Shown in pieces: positions 34,797 to 42,766 of a stretch of 56,544 bases of DNA. The position numbers were made by a program, and so were the translations under genes. Source of the DNA: Cytophagales bacterium (GTDB lineage: Bacteria; Bacteroidota; Bacteroidia; Cytophagales; Cyclobacteriaceae); assembly GCA_027317105.1 (NCBI GenBank), contig DAHVFH010000136.1:1-56544 (forward strand), read 5' to 3'. Every line of letters starts with the position of its first letter. Position 1 is the stretch's first letter. Under the pieces are notes generated by a model, which was not told where the DNA came from, searched no databases, and saw nothing but the letters and a program-made list of their open reading frames with translations.

Positions 34797-34828
34797 TGTG
34801 TTTACGTGCCTAAGTGTTTACGTATTTA
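34795..34828 (+). repeat. Left arm of the inverted-repeat element around the metH-metF four-helix-bundle gene
   Basis: Reads as octamers from 34798: GTGTTTAC, GTGCCTAA, GTGTTTAC, GTATTTAG. It pairs without gaps with 35219-35252: 27 Watson-Crick pairs, 1 G-U and 6 mismatches over 34 positions. It begins inside the metH stop codon. Confidence 0.82.
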
Positions 34829-34843
34829 GGTTAGATTTTACGA

Positions 34844-35221
34844 ATGGCAAAGATTGAGCGATTTGAAGATTTGAAGTGCTGGCAAGAGGCTCGCAAGCTT
34901 GTGAAAATGGTATATCAGGCCACGAATGAGGGAGCATTTGCCAAAGACTACGACATGAGGAGTCAGATTAGAAGGGCAGCCATATCCACCATGAATAACA
35001 TCGCAGAGGGATTTGGAAGATATTCTAGAAAAGAATTTATTCGATTTTTGGAAATGTCATTCACTTCTGCCAATGAGGTAAAGAGCATTTGCTATGCAGC
35101 CATTGACATTACTTACCTGACCGAGGAAAACGCCAATCAAATACAAGGCAAAGCGGAAGAGGTAAAAGCTTTAAACCTCGGCCTCATTCGATACCTTAAG
35201 AACAAGAAACCCACAGCATAA
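34844..35221 (+). CDS. Four-helix-bundle protein (S23 / 23S rRNA intervening-sequence protein family)
   Basis: A 125-residue helical protein of the same family as the gene between nuoF and nuoG. FEDLKCWQEARKLVKMVYQ is helix 1, and MRSQIRRAAISTMNNIAEGF, then GRYSRKEFIRFLEMS, holds the family core with its basic patch and IAEGFGR. It lies between metH and metF on the same strand, so it should be transcribed under the SAM riboswitch. Function is unknown; family members are associated with nucleic acid binding and rRNA intervening sequences. The gene is enclosed by complementary octamer arms, and its TAA forms the inner end of the right arm. The two copies in this window are too different to be a recent duplication. 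Confidence 0.87.
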   Translation: MAKIERFEDLKCWQEARKLVKMVYQATNEGAFAKDYDMRSQIRRAAISTMNNIAEGFGRYSRKEFIRFLEMSFTSANEVKSICYAAIDITYLTEENANQIQGKAEEVKALNLGLIRYLKNKKPTA

Positions 35222-35252
35222 ACACCTACACACTTAAACACGTTGACACATT
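35219..35252 (+). repeat. Right arm of the inverted-repeat element around the metH-metF four-helix-bundle gene
   Basis: Octamers TAAACACC, TACACACT, TAAACACG, TTGACACA in strict register from 35219. It is complementary to 34795-34828, includes the stop codon of the enclosed gene and ends 4 bases before the metF ATG. Confidence 0.82.
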
Positions 35253-35256
35253 TCTA

Positions 35257-36213
35257 ATGAAAGTAACCGACCACATCAAAAACGCTAACGGCAAAACACT
35301 GTTTAGTATTGAAATACTCCCCCCTTTGAAAGGAGAGAATATTAAATCACTTTTTGACAATATCGATCCCTTAATGGAATTCAAACCTCCCTTTATTGAC
35401 GTGACCTACCATCGCGAAGAGTATGTGTACAAGAAAAAGGAAAATGGATTATTGGAAAAACGATCGACACGAAAGCGCCCCGGAACGGTTGGCATCTGTG
35501 CTGCGATTCAAAACCGATATAAAGTAGATACGGTGCCGCATATTATCTGTGGGGGATTTAGCCAGGAGGAAACAGAAAATGCACTTATTGATCTACACTT
35601 TTTGGGTATTGATAATGTGCTTGCTTTACAAGGCGATGCGATAAAAACGGAGGCGCGTTTTGTCCCTGAGCCGGACGGGCATAAGTACGCATCAGAGCTG
35701 ACAAAGCAGATTGTGGATATGAACAGCGGAAAATTTATTGATGAAGATTTAGAGAACGCAGCACCTACCAATTTCTGCATTGGCGTTTCCGGTTATCCTG
35801 AAAAACACTTTTCTGCTCCGAACTTAAAAACAGATTTGAAATATTTGAAATTGAAAGTAGACCTTGGTGCTGAATACATTGTGACACAGATGTTTTTTAA
35901 TAATCAAAAATATTTTGAATTTGTAGAGAAGTGCCGCGAGGCAGGTATCAACGTGCCTATCATTCCGGGGATCAAACCGATTACCACAAAATCACAAGCC
36001 AATATTTTACCGACTATCTTTCATATTGATATCCCTGAAGAGTTGGCTGACGAAGTGGAGAAATGCAAAGACAACGCAGCGGTAAAACAGGTAGGCATAG
36101 AGTGGGCCGTAAAGCAATCCAAGGAGCTTATGGCGTTTGGAGTTCCGACCATGCACTTTTATTCAATGGGTAAATCAGATCCGATTTATAAGATCGCGAA
36201 GCAATTATTCTAA
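35257..36213 (+). CDS. metF: Methylenetetrahydrofolate reductase
   Basis: A 318-residue flavin enzyme that makes 5-methyltetrahydrofolate for MetH. FSIEILPPLKGENIKSLFDN opens the barrel (the Glu is catalytic), IDVTYHR follows, LALQGD lies near the FAD site, and VTQMFFNNQKYFEFVEKCRE and PIIPGIKPI are family motifs. Together with metH it forms the methyl-transfer unit under the SAM riboswitch. A decayed copy of its last 25 or so codons lies 250 bases downstream. Confidence 0.94.
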   Translation: MKVTDHIKNANGKTLFSIEILPPLKGENIKSLFDNIDPLMEFKPPFIDVTYHREEYVYKKKENGLLEKRSTRKRPGTVGICAAIQNRYKVDTVPHIICGGFSQEETENALIDLHFLGIDNVLALQGDAIKTEARFVPEPDGHKYASELTKQIVDMNSGKFIDEDLENAAPTNFCIGVSGYPEKHFSAPNLKTDLKYLKLKVDLGAEYIVTQMFFNNQKYFEFVEKCREAGINVPIIPGIKPITTKSQANILPTIFHIDIPEELADEVEKCKDNAAVKQVGIEWAVKQSKELMAFGVPTMHFYSMGKSDPIYKIAKQLF

Positions 36214-36420
36214 AGTTGTACGCAAGAGGGAGTACTGTTATGCCGGACGAATGGCCTATGTCTTCATACCTGACACCAGAACCCAAAACACGTTCCGGTA
36301 TCCCGTTGTGCGGAGCAGGTTCAGCGGGATTCCGGCATTCGGGAGACCCTCAGCCGGAATGACACTTCGGGAGGAGTGTTGTGTATTGAGTAGAATCACT
36401 CAATAAATTGAGGGATGGCA
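36214..36420. repeat. GC-rich palindromic repeat element (REP-like)
   Basis: A block more GC-rich than its surroundings with nested palindromes. ATTCCGGC at 36329-36336 pairs perfectly with GCCGGAAT at 36353-36360, and CCGGTATCCCG near 36296-36306 pairs with CGGGATTCCGG near 36325-36335 with one mismatch. The pattern GTCATTCCGGC ... GCCGGAATC resembles dispersed palindromic (REP-type) repeats. No reading frame of note. It sits between metF and a decayed duplicate of the metF end. Confidence 0.6.
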
Positions 36421-36463
36421 ATTATTCTTTGAAGGCAAGGAAACGCATTGTGATGCAGATGAA

Positions 36464-36564
36464 AAACAATCAAAGGAACTCATTCAATTCTTTGTTCCGA
36501 CCATGCACTTTTATTCCAGGGGTAAATCAGACCCGATTATAAAATAGTCAAGCAACTGTTCTAA
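36464..36564 (+). pseudogene. Decayed duplicate of the metF 3' end
   Basis: Translated by hand, the segment reads KQSKELIQFFVPTMHFYSRG, then KSDPI, closely matching the metF ending KQSKELMAFGVPTMHFYSMG and KSDPI. One base lost after PI shifts the frame; restoring it gives YKIVKQLF and a stop, as in metF (YKIAKQLF). It has no start and cannot be a gene. The duplication is old enough to have diverged at many positions. Confidence 0.85.
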
Positions 36565-36568
36565 ATAA

Positions 36569-36590
36569 AAAAAGGGCCGAAGCCCTTTTT
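36569..36590. terminator. Bidirectional intrinsic terminator between metF and the GDSL gene
   Basis: A perfect 9-bp stem (36569-36577 with 36582-36590) with CGAA loop, A-tract on one side and T-tract on the other, so it can stop transcription from both convergent units. Confidence 0.9.
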
Positions 36591-36610
36591 CACAAATCTC
36601 AATCCAATTC

Positions 36611-38170
36611 TTAAGGATTAATTGGCAATGCGGTTCCAGGATAAAGAGATAGATCAACTAAAGGTATCGTTGAACTAAATTGACTATTAATAGCGTCAAT
36701 AAAAATATTAGCTAAGTAAGCATACCCTCTAGTATTTGGATGAACCGCATCCTCTGAAAATCCAGCGAATGGGGGAACAATACTTGGAGTGATCATAACA
36801 CCATTTGAAACCAAAAATCGTGATTGAACAAACGTGGCAAATGCTGCGTTAACATCAGCAACAGCAATACGTCCTCCACTTCCAGCGGCAGCACTAGTTA
36901 TCGTTGCATTAAAACCCGCTGTAGCTGTTAGTATAGCCGTTGTCTCTGAGGGGATTAAAATGTATTTGTCACCTAAAGGCACGGTAACGCCATAGACTGT
37001 GGTTGGGTCATTCGGATTCGCCAAAGTACCTAACACCGCACCTGCACTTAACAAGACTAAATCAGTCGATGTTGTCTGTCTCGCTTGAGCATAAGGCTGT
37101 AGCCCCGCATAAGAACCCTGCATATAAGGGAATAGATTTGTTAACGTTTCATCAACGATTAATACAGGATTTTGTCCGGCTTGATAGGTTAAAGTGCGCT
37201 GGGCGACTTCCGAAGCAGAAATTACTCCAGCTTGCTGCATGCCGGCAAGAAAGGCATTGTAGTTGTTTGCTAATGCGGATGTGACTTCACTTGCAGTTGC
37301 TGCATCAAGCGGAATTGCGTTCCATTGAACAGTAAAGAAATATGGAATTGTGGTTACATTTGGAATGGTACTGACTACACCTTTTGCGGCAGTGAGGTTC
37401 ATTAAATAACTGATGGAGGTATTGTAGGCAGTAGCAAAGTTACCTTGTGAGGTTATAGGAGTTGATCCATCTCCTCCACTAATTGCGTACCCCAGCACAT
37501 CATTATTCCCAAGATCAAAGGTGAAAAAGGTCGGCTTTTTCCTAATAGCGTCCCCGAGTATCGTAGATGTTCCAGGCTTCGATGCGAATCGGGCATAGAA
37601 GGGATTGAAAAGTGGAGAAACTCCATATTGTGACCAATCCCCAGTCTGAGGATAAAGAATTGAAGCAACAATAATACCAGGGACACCAAAATTATTAAGC
37701 TTAGTAGTGTCTCCTGAATATGAAAAGGCAGGATTGTAGGGACTCGGTGCAGAAGCTGCATCTGAGAGAGTCGGAGATGGTGCTGGCGGAGTTCCTTGCA
37801 AAAGCAATCTCCCAAGATACAATGGTTGCCCACCTACTGAAATTGGATTTGTTCCTCCAGTGAAAAAGCCATTAGTAGAATTGATGTCAGGTTGGTTAAA
37901 CTCTCCGCCACCAACCAAAGCAAATTGTCCCGCCAACATTTTAGGAAACGAGTTTTGTTGACCTTGGGTAAATAAAGCACCAGCCTGATATCCAGAAGTC
38001 AATGAATTTCCGAGGGCAACGTATTTTGTAAAATCGGCATTTCCCTTGGTTGGTGCAACTGGAGTTGGCGTATTTGGCTCGGTTAGCTTAATTACATCTT
38101 GTTTACAAGAAATTGCCAGCCCCATTAAAAGAGCAAAAGCAACTATTTTATTGATATTTTTCATAGTCAT
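36611..38170 (-). CDS. SGNH/GDSL-type hydrolase lipoprotein
   Basis: A 519-residue secreted protein with lipobox LAISC, so probably anchored in the outer membrane. YVALGNSLTSGYQAG is the GDSL block with the nucleophile serine, FDLGNNDVLGY holds the oxyanion-hole asparagine, and DAVHPNTRGYAYLANIF the catalytic Asp-His pair. The family are esterases and lipases acting on lipids, acetylated glycans or similar. An ATG two codons downstream (38164) is an equally good start. It follows the TonB-dependent receptor by 1 base, so the two are surely one unit: the receptor likely imports a product or substrate of this enzyme (inference). Confidence 0.87.
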   Translation of the reverse strand: MTMKNINKIVAFALLMGLAISCKQDVIKLTEPNTPTPVAPTKGNADFTKYVALGNSLTSGYQAGALFTQGQQNSFPKMLAGQFALVGGGEFNQPDINSTNGFFTGGTNPISVGGQPLYLGRLLLQGTPPAPSPTLSDAASAPSPYNPAFSYSGDTTKLNNFGVPGIIVASILYPQTGDWSQYGVSPLFNPFYARFASKPGTSTILGDAIRKKPTFFTFDLGNNDVLGYAISGGDGSTPITSQGNFATAYNTSISYLMNLTAAKGVVSTIPNVTTIPYFFTVQWNAIPLDAATASEVTSALANNYNAFLAGMQQAGVISASEVAQRTLTYQAGQNPVLIVDETLTNLFPYMQGSYAGLQPYAQARQTTSTDLVLLSAGAVLGTLANPNDPTTVYGVTVPLGDKYILIPSETTAILTATAGFNATITSAAAGSGGRIAVADVNAAFATFVQSRFLVSNGVMITPSIVPPFAGFSEDAVHPNTRGYAYLANIFIDAINSQFSSTIPLVDLSLYPGTALPINP

Positions 38171-38171
38171 C

Positions 38172-40913
38172 TTATTTCAAAAGTTCGTCAAAGGTGATTG
38201 CTAAGTAATACATTTGGCCAATGAAAGGTGCGCCAAAGTTGGTGCGGTAGTCGTTGCCGCCCAAGTTGGTGCCTCCAAGCTTGAAGACGGTCTTCATGGA
38301 AGTAACTTTGTAGTTGATCTGGGCATCAAGCACACCATAGGCAGGGATTGTAGCCACGCCATAGGATGACTGCCACAAGAAAGCATCCTGATAGCGGAAG
38401 TTCATGTTGAAACCAAAATTCTTTGCTATCTTTCTATTGGCAAACCCAAAATTGTAACGATTAGTTGGCGTGTTGAAGTTGGCCTGAAAATCTGGGGTTG
38501 ATTGTCCTGAGAAAGTGGTGTAATTGTAATTTCCAGAAACCACGAAGTTCCGAGGAAGATTGTATGTCAGTCCTGCACCTATTCCATACGAAGTAAGGGT
38601 GAAAGGTGAATTCGTATAGGGATACCAAAGTGATCCGGCATTGATCTGTTTTCCTTGATGGAGTGTAGAAGCTTTACTTACCACATATTGTTCACCCAAA
38701 AAGTTAGTGTACGATGAATAGTAATAATTCAAGTCCACCAAAAGTTTGGAGATAATAACTCCTTTATAACCAACTTCATACGACCACAATTGTTCGGGTT
38801 TCACGTATTGGACATTAGCAGTTTGCAAAAGCGCTGAATTTCCTGCAGTAACAGCTCCGGTGTTGGGATCCAAAACACCGCCTTGCTTAACAAAGTTGTT
38901 GTAGGAAGTTTGCGTGTAGGCGCCACCGTCATAAATCCCATACCGGGAAGCGGTTGAAGGAACGCCTCCTAAAAGGATTCCCGTAGGGTTGTTAAAGAAG
39001 ATATGTTGCGCTTGCATGTCGGGCAAGCGGAAACCGGTTTGGAAGCTGGCCCTGAAGTTATGGTTATCATTCACAGAATAGACTGCCGAAAACCGTGGTG
39101 TGAAGTGGCCATCAAAATTATCCATTTTGTCGTAACGAATAGAGGCGGTGAGCTTCAACTTATCGGCAATAGTTTTTGAAACTTGGGTATAAGCCCCCCA
39201 CCAGTTTACAAATATCCTTTTTGGGTTATTGGCGTCTACCGGGGCTTCATCGAAAATGGTGGCATTGGAGAACAAACTGTACTGCCTGAAATTTCCCCCT
39301 ACAATTATATCGGCCCATTTGATTTTATTAAAGTTGTAATAGAATTCACTGTGCCACAATTTTGAATTATCATAAAATGAAGCACCAGCCGGATTTTTCT
39401 GAAAGAATTGACCCCTGATCTTATTGATGGTGCTCTGAAAACTAGGAACATAAGCTCCGGTGGATGGATCGATCATATTGCGGTCGGCATACGCTCTGGC
39501 TGCTGCGGGGTTGCCTGCTGCGAAGCCCGGAATATAGCCTTGGGATGCCAACACGTAGTCTTGTGCCCAGCCAGTGCCATTCGCCCTTTGGGTGGGATTG
39601 AAGGCCTCATTGACATAGGCACCCAACGCGTCCATATTATAGGATTTTCCAGCGTTTGTCTCTGACATATAGCTTCGGACAAAAAAGTTGTTTCCACGCA
39701 ATTCCAATTTAAAAAATTGTTGGCTGAAATTTCTAAGGGCGTATTTCGCCTGTCCTTGATAAAGGCTATTGCCCCCTCCATAACGGTACGCTCCTATCAA
39801 CTCCATTTTATCATTGATACGGTAATGCAGGGCAACATCGCCTTTAATGGTAGTTGCATCACGGTTGTCTAATAAGGTCTGTTCCTTAATACCCGTGCGC
39901 CTGATAGTTCCGATGCTTGGCACGCCTGTTGGGATGGCACTTTCATCGCCATAAAGATTTAAGCCATCAAAATTTGGAGTCTTGCTTAAATCTACGGTAG
40001 AATTTGGGTTGTTTCTATCTGTTTTATAATCGTTGGCAGTCCAGTCGGTAGCGCCCATGTACGAGAAGTTGACTTTGTAAGCGAACTTGTCGTTGAAAGC
40101 CTGTGCATACCGGATGGTGTACATGCCATAAGGATGCGATCCACCTGCATTCGAGTTAGTAAATCCTTGCTTAACTTCGGCACTAAGTCCCTGATACTCA
40201 AAAGGGCTTTTGCTTTTCATAATCATAATACCGTTGAAAGCATTGGGGCCGTACAGGGCAGAGGATGCACCTGGCACTAATTCGAGACTTTCTGCGTCAA
40301 GGTTTGTTAAGCCCATAATGGAACCGGTCGGGAAATTCAAGAGTGGTGCTTGGGTGTCCATGCCATCAACCAATTGAACAAACCGCGTGTTGGCAATGGT
40401 AGCAAACCCACGCGTATTTACGGCCGTGAAATTCAGACTGCCATTGTTTACTTGTACGCCTTTCATGTTGGCCAAAGCATCAAAAAAGTCGGGGGTGGCA
40501 GCCTGCTTGATAGCCAAAATATCCATCTTTTCGATGGTTACCGGAGCTCGTAAAATATTTTCACCAACCCGGGATGCAGAAACTACGATCTCCTGTCCGA
40601 GCAGTGTTTCTTCTTGCAAAGTCAAATCATAGGTTGTGTTGGCATCTTTGATTTCCACCTCTTCGGTATGAAATCCAATGAAGGAGAAGGTGATTTTGAA
40701 GGGTGGGTTTTGGTTTACCGAGAGACTATATTTTCCGTTGGAATCTGTAACGGTACCCAACGCTTTGCCCTTTACTACCACATTTACCCCGGCAAGGGTC
40801 TCATTCGTGCCGCCATCCTTGACGGTCCCGGAAACAACGGATTGTGCGAATAGCTGAACTGTTCCTGTAAGGAGGAGTACGGGTAGCAGCATTTTCCTGT
40901 AGAATATATTCAT
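38172..40913 (-). CDS. TonB-dependent receptor with carboxypeptidase-regulatory-like N-terminus
   Basis: A 913-residue outer-membrane receptor. A signal peptide (ending QLFAQ) is followed by a beta-sandwich domain (VSGTVKDGGTNETLAGVNVV, residues about 28-110), the plug (EIVVSASRVGENILRAPVTI to roughly residue 235) and a 22-strand barrel ending in a long aromatic-rich C-terminus. It takes up a large or scarce substrate with TonB energy. No SusD gene is adjacent, so it is not a Sus-type glycan pair; the partner is the GDSL lipoprotein directly downstream. The promoter overlaps a palindrome, so it is probably regulated. Confidence 0.93.
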   Translation of the reverse strand: MNIFYRKMLLPVLLLTGTVQLFAQSVVSGTVKDGGTNETLAGVNVVVKGKALGTVTDSNGKYSLSVNQNPPFKITFSFIGFHTEEVEIKDANTTYDLTLQEETLLGQEIVVSASRVGENILRAPVTIEKMDILAIKQAATPDFFDALANMKGVQVNNGSLNFTAVNTRGFATIANTRFVQLVDGMDTQAPLLNFPTGSIMGLTNLDAESLELVPGASSALYGPNAFNGIMIMKSKSPFEYQGLSAEVKQGFTNSNAGGSHPYGMYTIRYAQAFNDKFAYKVNFSYMGATDWTANDYKTDRNNPNSTVDLSKTPNFDGLNLYGDESAIPTGVPSIGTIRRTGIKEQTLLDNRDATTIKGDVALHYRINDKMELIGAYRYGGGNSLYQGQAKYALRNFSQQFFKLELRGNNFFVRSYMSETNAGKSYNMDALGAYVNEAFNPTQRANGTGWAQDYVLASQGYIPGFAAGNPAAARAYADRNMIDPSTGAYVPSFQSTINKIRGQFFQKNPAGASFYDNSKLWHSEFYYNFNKIKWADIIVGGNFRQYSLFSNATIFDEAPVDANNPKRIFVNWWGAYTQVSKTIADKLKLTASIRYDKMDNFDGHFTPRFSAVYSVNDNHNFRASFQTGFRLPDMQAQHIFFNNPTGILLGGVPSTASRYGIYDGGAYTQTSYNNFVKQGGVLDPNTGAVTAGNSALLQTANVQYVKPEQLWSYEVGYKGVIISKLLVDLNYYYSSYTNFLGEQYVVSKASTLHQGKQINAGSLWYPYTNSPFTLTSYGIGAGLTYNLPRNFVVSGNYNYTTFSGQSTPDFQANFNTPTNRYNFGFANRKIAKNFGFNMNFRYQDAFLWQSSYGVATIPAYGVLDAQINYKVTSMKTVFKLGGTNLGGNDYRTNFGAPFIGQMYYLAITFDELLK

Positions 40914-40936
40914 AGTTTAGGATTTATTAATAACCC

Positions 40937-40966
40937 TAAATCTACAAGAAATTGTATTAAAACAAA
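40937..40966 (-). promoter_or_regulatory. Promoter of the TonB receptor / GDSL unit
   Basis: On the minus strand TTTG (40966-40963) is followed after 18 bases by TAGATTTA (40944-40937), one base off the TAnnTTTG consensus. It lies about 25 bases before the receptor start codon. Confidence 0.6.
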
Positions 40967-40972
40967 CGTTTG
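40963..40972. promoter_or_regulatory. Perfect palindrome overlapping the -33 element (possible operator)
   Basis: CAAACGTTTG, a perfect 10-base palindrome whose one half is the TTTG -33 element. A related CGTTTGTTTG lies about 20 bases upstream. This is the expected position for a repressor dimer; the regulator is not identifiable here. Confidence 0.45.
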
Positions 40973-41007
40973 AACTTCAAATTTTAAGAAATCGTTTGTT
41001 TGCGATA

Positions 41008-41337
41008 TTATTCGCTTTTTTGAACCTGGGTGGCAAGTCGTTCGCAGAGCGCATTGATTTCGCTCGACATCTTTTCATCCCCTGTGGCGGTAAGAACACT
41101 CTGAGCTAAACCACCCAGACAGTCGATGTAAAATCTTCTCATTTCATTAACGGGCATCTCCTTGGTCCACAGGTCGATGCGTAAAGTGTTCTTTTGCTGA
41201 TGGTCCCAAAGTGAGAGACTAATGGATTTAGACTCGGAGAACCCGGTTTCGGGTTTATCGGTAGCATCCCACAATATTTTTTCGGGAATGTTATTTTCAT
41301 CAAGCTCGATTTTAAAATGGATTTCAGATTTTTTCAT
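41008..41337 (-). CDS. gldC: Gliding motility protein GldC
   Basis: A 109-residue cytoplasmic protein. ISLSLWDHQQKNTLRIDLWT, then KEMPVNEMRRFYIDCLGGLA, is nearly diagnostic for GldC, first known from gliding Flavobacterium, where its loss impairs gliding. The protein has no signal peptide or membrane segment. Presence of gldC does not by itself prove that the organism glides. It follows a nucleotidyltransferase gene by 18 bases. Confidence 0.9.
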   Translation of the reverse strand: MKKSEIHFKIELDENNIPEKILWDATDKPETGFSESKSISLSLWDHQQKNTLRIDLWTKEMPVNEMRRFYIDCLGGLAQSVLTATGDEKMSSEINALCERLATQVQKSE

Positions 41338-41355
41338 GCTACTTCTCTATAAAAT

Positions 41356-41832
41356 TTACTTTTTCGTTTTGATTATCTTCTTCAACACTTCCACATCATA
41401 TTTATCCAGCAATGCTTTCTCGCCCGGCCTGTTGAGCGATTCTTTATTTCGGATCAGATCACGGATGTCAATGATAAAGGTCTCGACTCCTCCATGCTTG
41501 GTTTTGATTGAATTCCTAAACACATCGCTAAAAGTAAGGCCTGGTGAAAAGTTCAAAATATCAATAGCATCTGGCTCAAACCCAAACGAAAGGATTAATT
41601 GGGAAGTCCACTCATTGTCGTTGATCTCCGGTATTTCAAGCTTTAAACTTTTAAGTGCTTTTACTAGAAGATGCCCATTTTGAATGGAAGGTTCGATAAG
41701 GATATCCAAATCGCCAGTGTTTCTGTTCACTCCGTGGTATATGGAGGCATGACCACCGATGATCACATATTTTACCAATTGTTTATTAAGGGCTTTTAAA
41801 AAGGTAAGGTGTTCTTTGTCAAATGGTCTCAT
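41356..41832 (-). CDS. Nucleotidyltransferase-fold protein (MNT/AbiEii-like)
   Basis: A 158-residue protein with the minimal nucleotidyltransferase core: YVIIGGHASIYHGVNRNTGD followed by LDILIE, where the GG loop and D-x-D pattern bind nucleotide and metal, then a later aspartate (IDILNF). Such small domains occur in toxin-antitoxin modules (MNT, AbiEii) and in antibiotic adenylation. It overlaps by ATGA with a 59-residue gene upstream, which makes a two-gene module likely. Which of the two is toxic, if either, is unknown. Confidence 0.7.
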   Translation of the reverse strand: MRPFDKEHLTFLKALNKQLVKYVIIGGHASIYHGVNRNTGDLDILIEPSIQNGHLLVKALKSLKLEIPEINDNEWTSQLILSFGFEPDAIDILNFSPGLTFSDVFRNSIKTKHGGVETFIIDIRDLIRNKESLNRPGEKALLDKYDVEVLKKIIKTKK

Positions 41833-42008
41833 AAAGTTTTTCTCACCTTCACAACCATGCCTTTAAACGAATAATCTACCCCCTCTTTCTTCATTCGCTC
41901 GCGCACTCTACGCATGCGATCAAGTCTTTCGATAGACGAAAGTCTTAGGAAGGCATCATCCTTCTCTTTTTGTTCTTCCTCAAAAGTAGTTTTGACAACT
42001 TTAATCAT
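41829..42008 (-). CDS. Small charged protein paired with the nucleotidyltransferase
   Basis: A 59-residue frame, hand-translated from ATG at 42008 to TGA at 41829, overlapping the next gene's start by ATGA. The protein is strongly charged and helical: FEEEQKEKDDAFLRLSSIER is followed by LDRMRRVRERMKKEGVDYSF and ends VVKVRKTL. It has no recognisable domain. Position, overlap and length fit the small partner of a nucleotidyltransferase module. The start is 17 bases after the scoB stop. Confidence 0.6.
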   Translation of the reverse strand: MIKVVKTTFEEEQKEKDDAFLRLSSIERLDRMRRVRERMKKEGVDYSFKGMVVKVRKTL

Positions 42009-42025
42009 GCTCCAAAATTAAGGAA

Positions 42026-42685
42026 TCAATTCAATTTCATCTCAGGAATATCACCTTCAACGACAAGTTTCCCTTCGGTTACATTTTTGATTTGTTCCAC
42101 TGAAACGCCAGGGGCGTGTTCGATTAGTTTGAAGCCAATACCCGGAATAACATCCAATACGGCCATGTCACTGACGATCCTTTTCACGCAGCGCAGCCCT
42201 GTAATAGGCAGTGTGCATTTCTTTAAAAGTTTTGACGATCCATCTTTGCTGCAATGCTGCATCGCCACGATAATGTGCTTGGCCGAGGCCACCAGATCCA
42301 TCGCACCCCCCATTCCCTTCACCATTTTCCCAGGAACTTTCCAATTTGCAATATCTCCCTCCTCAGAAACTTCCATGGCGCCTAAAATAGTGAGGTCCAC
42401 TTTGCCACTGCGGATCATCCCAAAGCTATCGGCTGATGAAAACAGCGCACTGCCCGGCATCATGGTGATGGTTTGCTTTCCGGCATTGATTAAATCTGCA
42501 TCTATTTCATTTTCTTTTGGAAAGGGTCCGATGCCCAATAAACCATTCTCAGATTGAAGCACCACCTTCATGGTGGATGGAATATAATTAGCCACCAGCG
42601 TTGGGATGCCAATCCCTAAATTGATGTACATACCATCCTTAACTTCTTGGGCGATGCGTTTGGCGATACCTATTTTGTCAATCAT
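42026..42685 (-). CDS. scoB: 3-oxoacid CoA-transferase subunit B
   Basis: A 219-residue subunit. MYINLGIGIPTLVANYIPS and the catalytic glutamate in LQSENGLLGIGPFP mark a family I CoA-transferase B subunit; GGAMDLVASAKHIIVAMQHC follows. With ScoA it transfers CoA from succinyl-CoA to acetoacetate (ketone body or branched-chain breakdown). Reading order is A then B, with a heptamer hairpin between them. Confidence 0.92.
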   Translation of the reverse strand: MIDKIGIAKRIAQEVKDGMYINLGIGIPTLVANYIPSTMKVVLQSENGLLGIGPFPKENEIDADLINAGKQTITMMPGSALFSSADSFGMIRSGKVDLTILGAMEVSEEGDIANWKVPGKMVKGMGGAMDLVASAKHIIVAMQHCSKDGSSKLLKKCTLPITGLRCVKRIVSDMAVLDVIPGIGFKLIEHAPGVSVEQIKNVTEGKLVVEGDIPEMKLN

Positions 42686-42701
42686 ATCTTCACTTTTTAA
42701 T

Positions 42702-42766
42702 GTTATCCGTTATCTGTTAATGGTTGAGCGTACTCACCATCAACGAATAGCTATTAACTACTTACA
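42702..42766. repeat. Heptamer-repeat hairpin at the scoA-scoB junction
   Basis: GTTATCC, GTTATCT, GTTAATG, GTTGAGC on one side; ATCAACG, AATAGCT, ATTAACT, ACTTACA on the other, in 7-base steps. 42709-42727 pairs with 42740-42758 at 14 of 19 positions. It holds the scoA stop and ends about 17 bases before the scoB start. The words match those in the nuo spacers, although this operon is on the other strand. Confidence 0.6.

Noticed and set aside
41222..41683. 153-codon open frame on the plus strand across gldC and the nucleotidyltransferase
   Set aside because: Shadow of two well-supported genes on the other strand; no recognisable protein.
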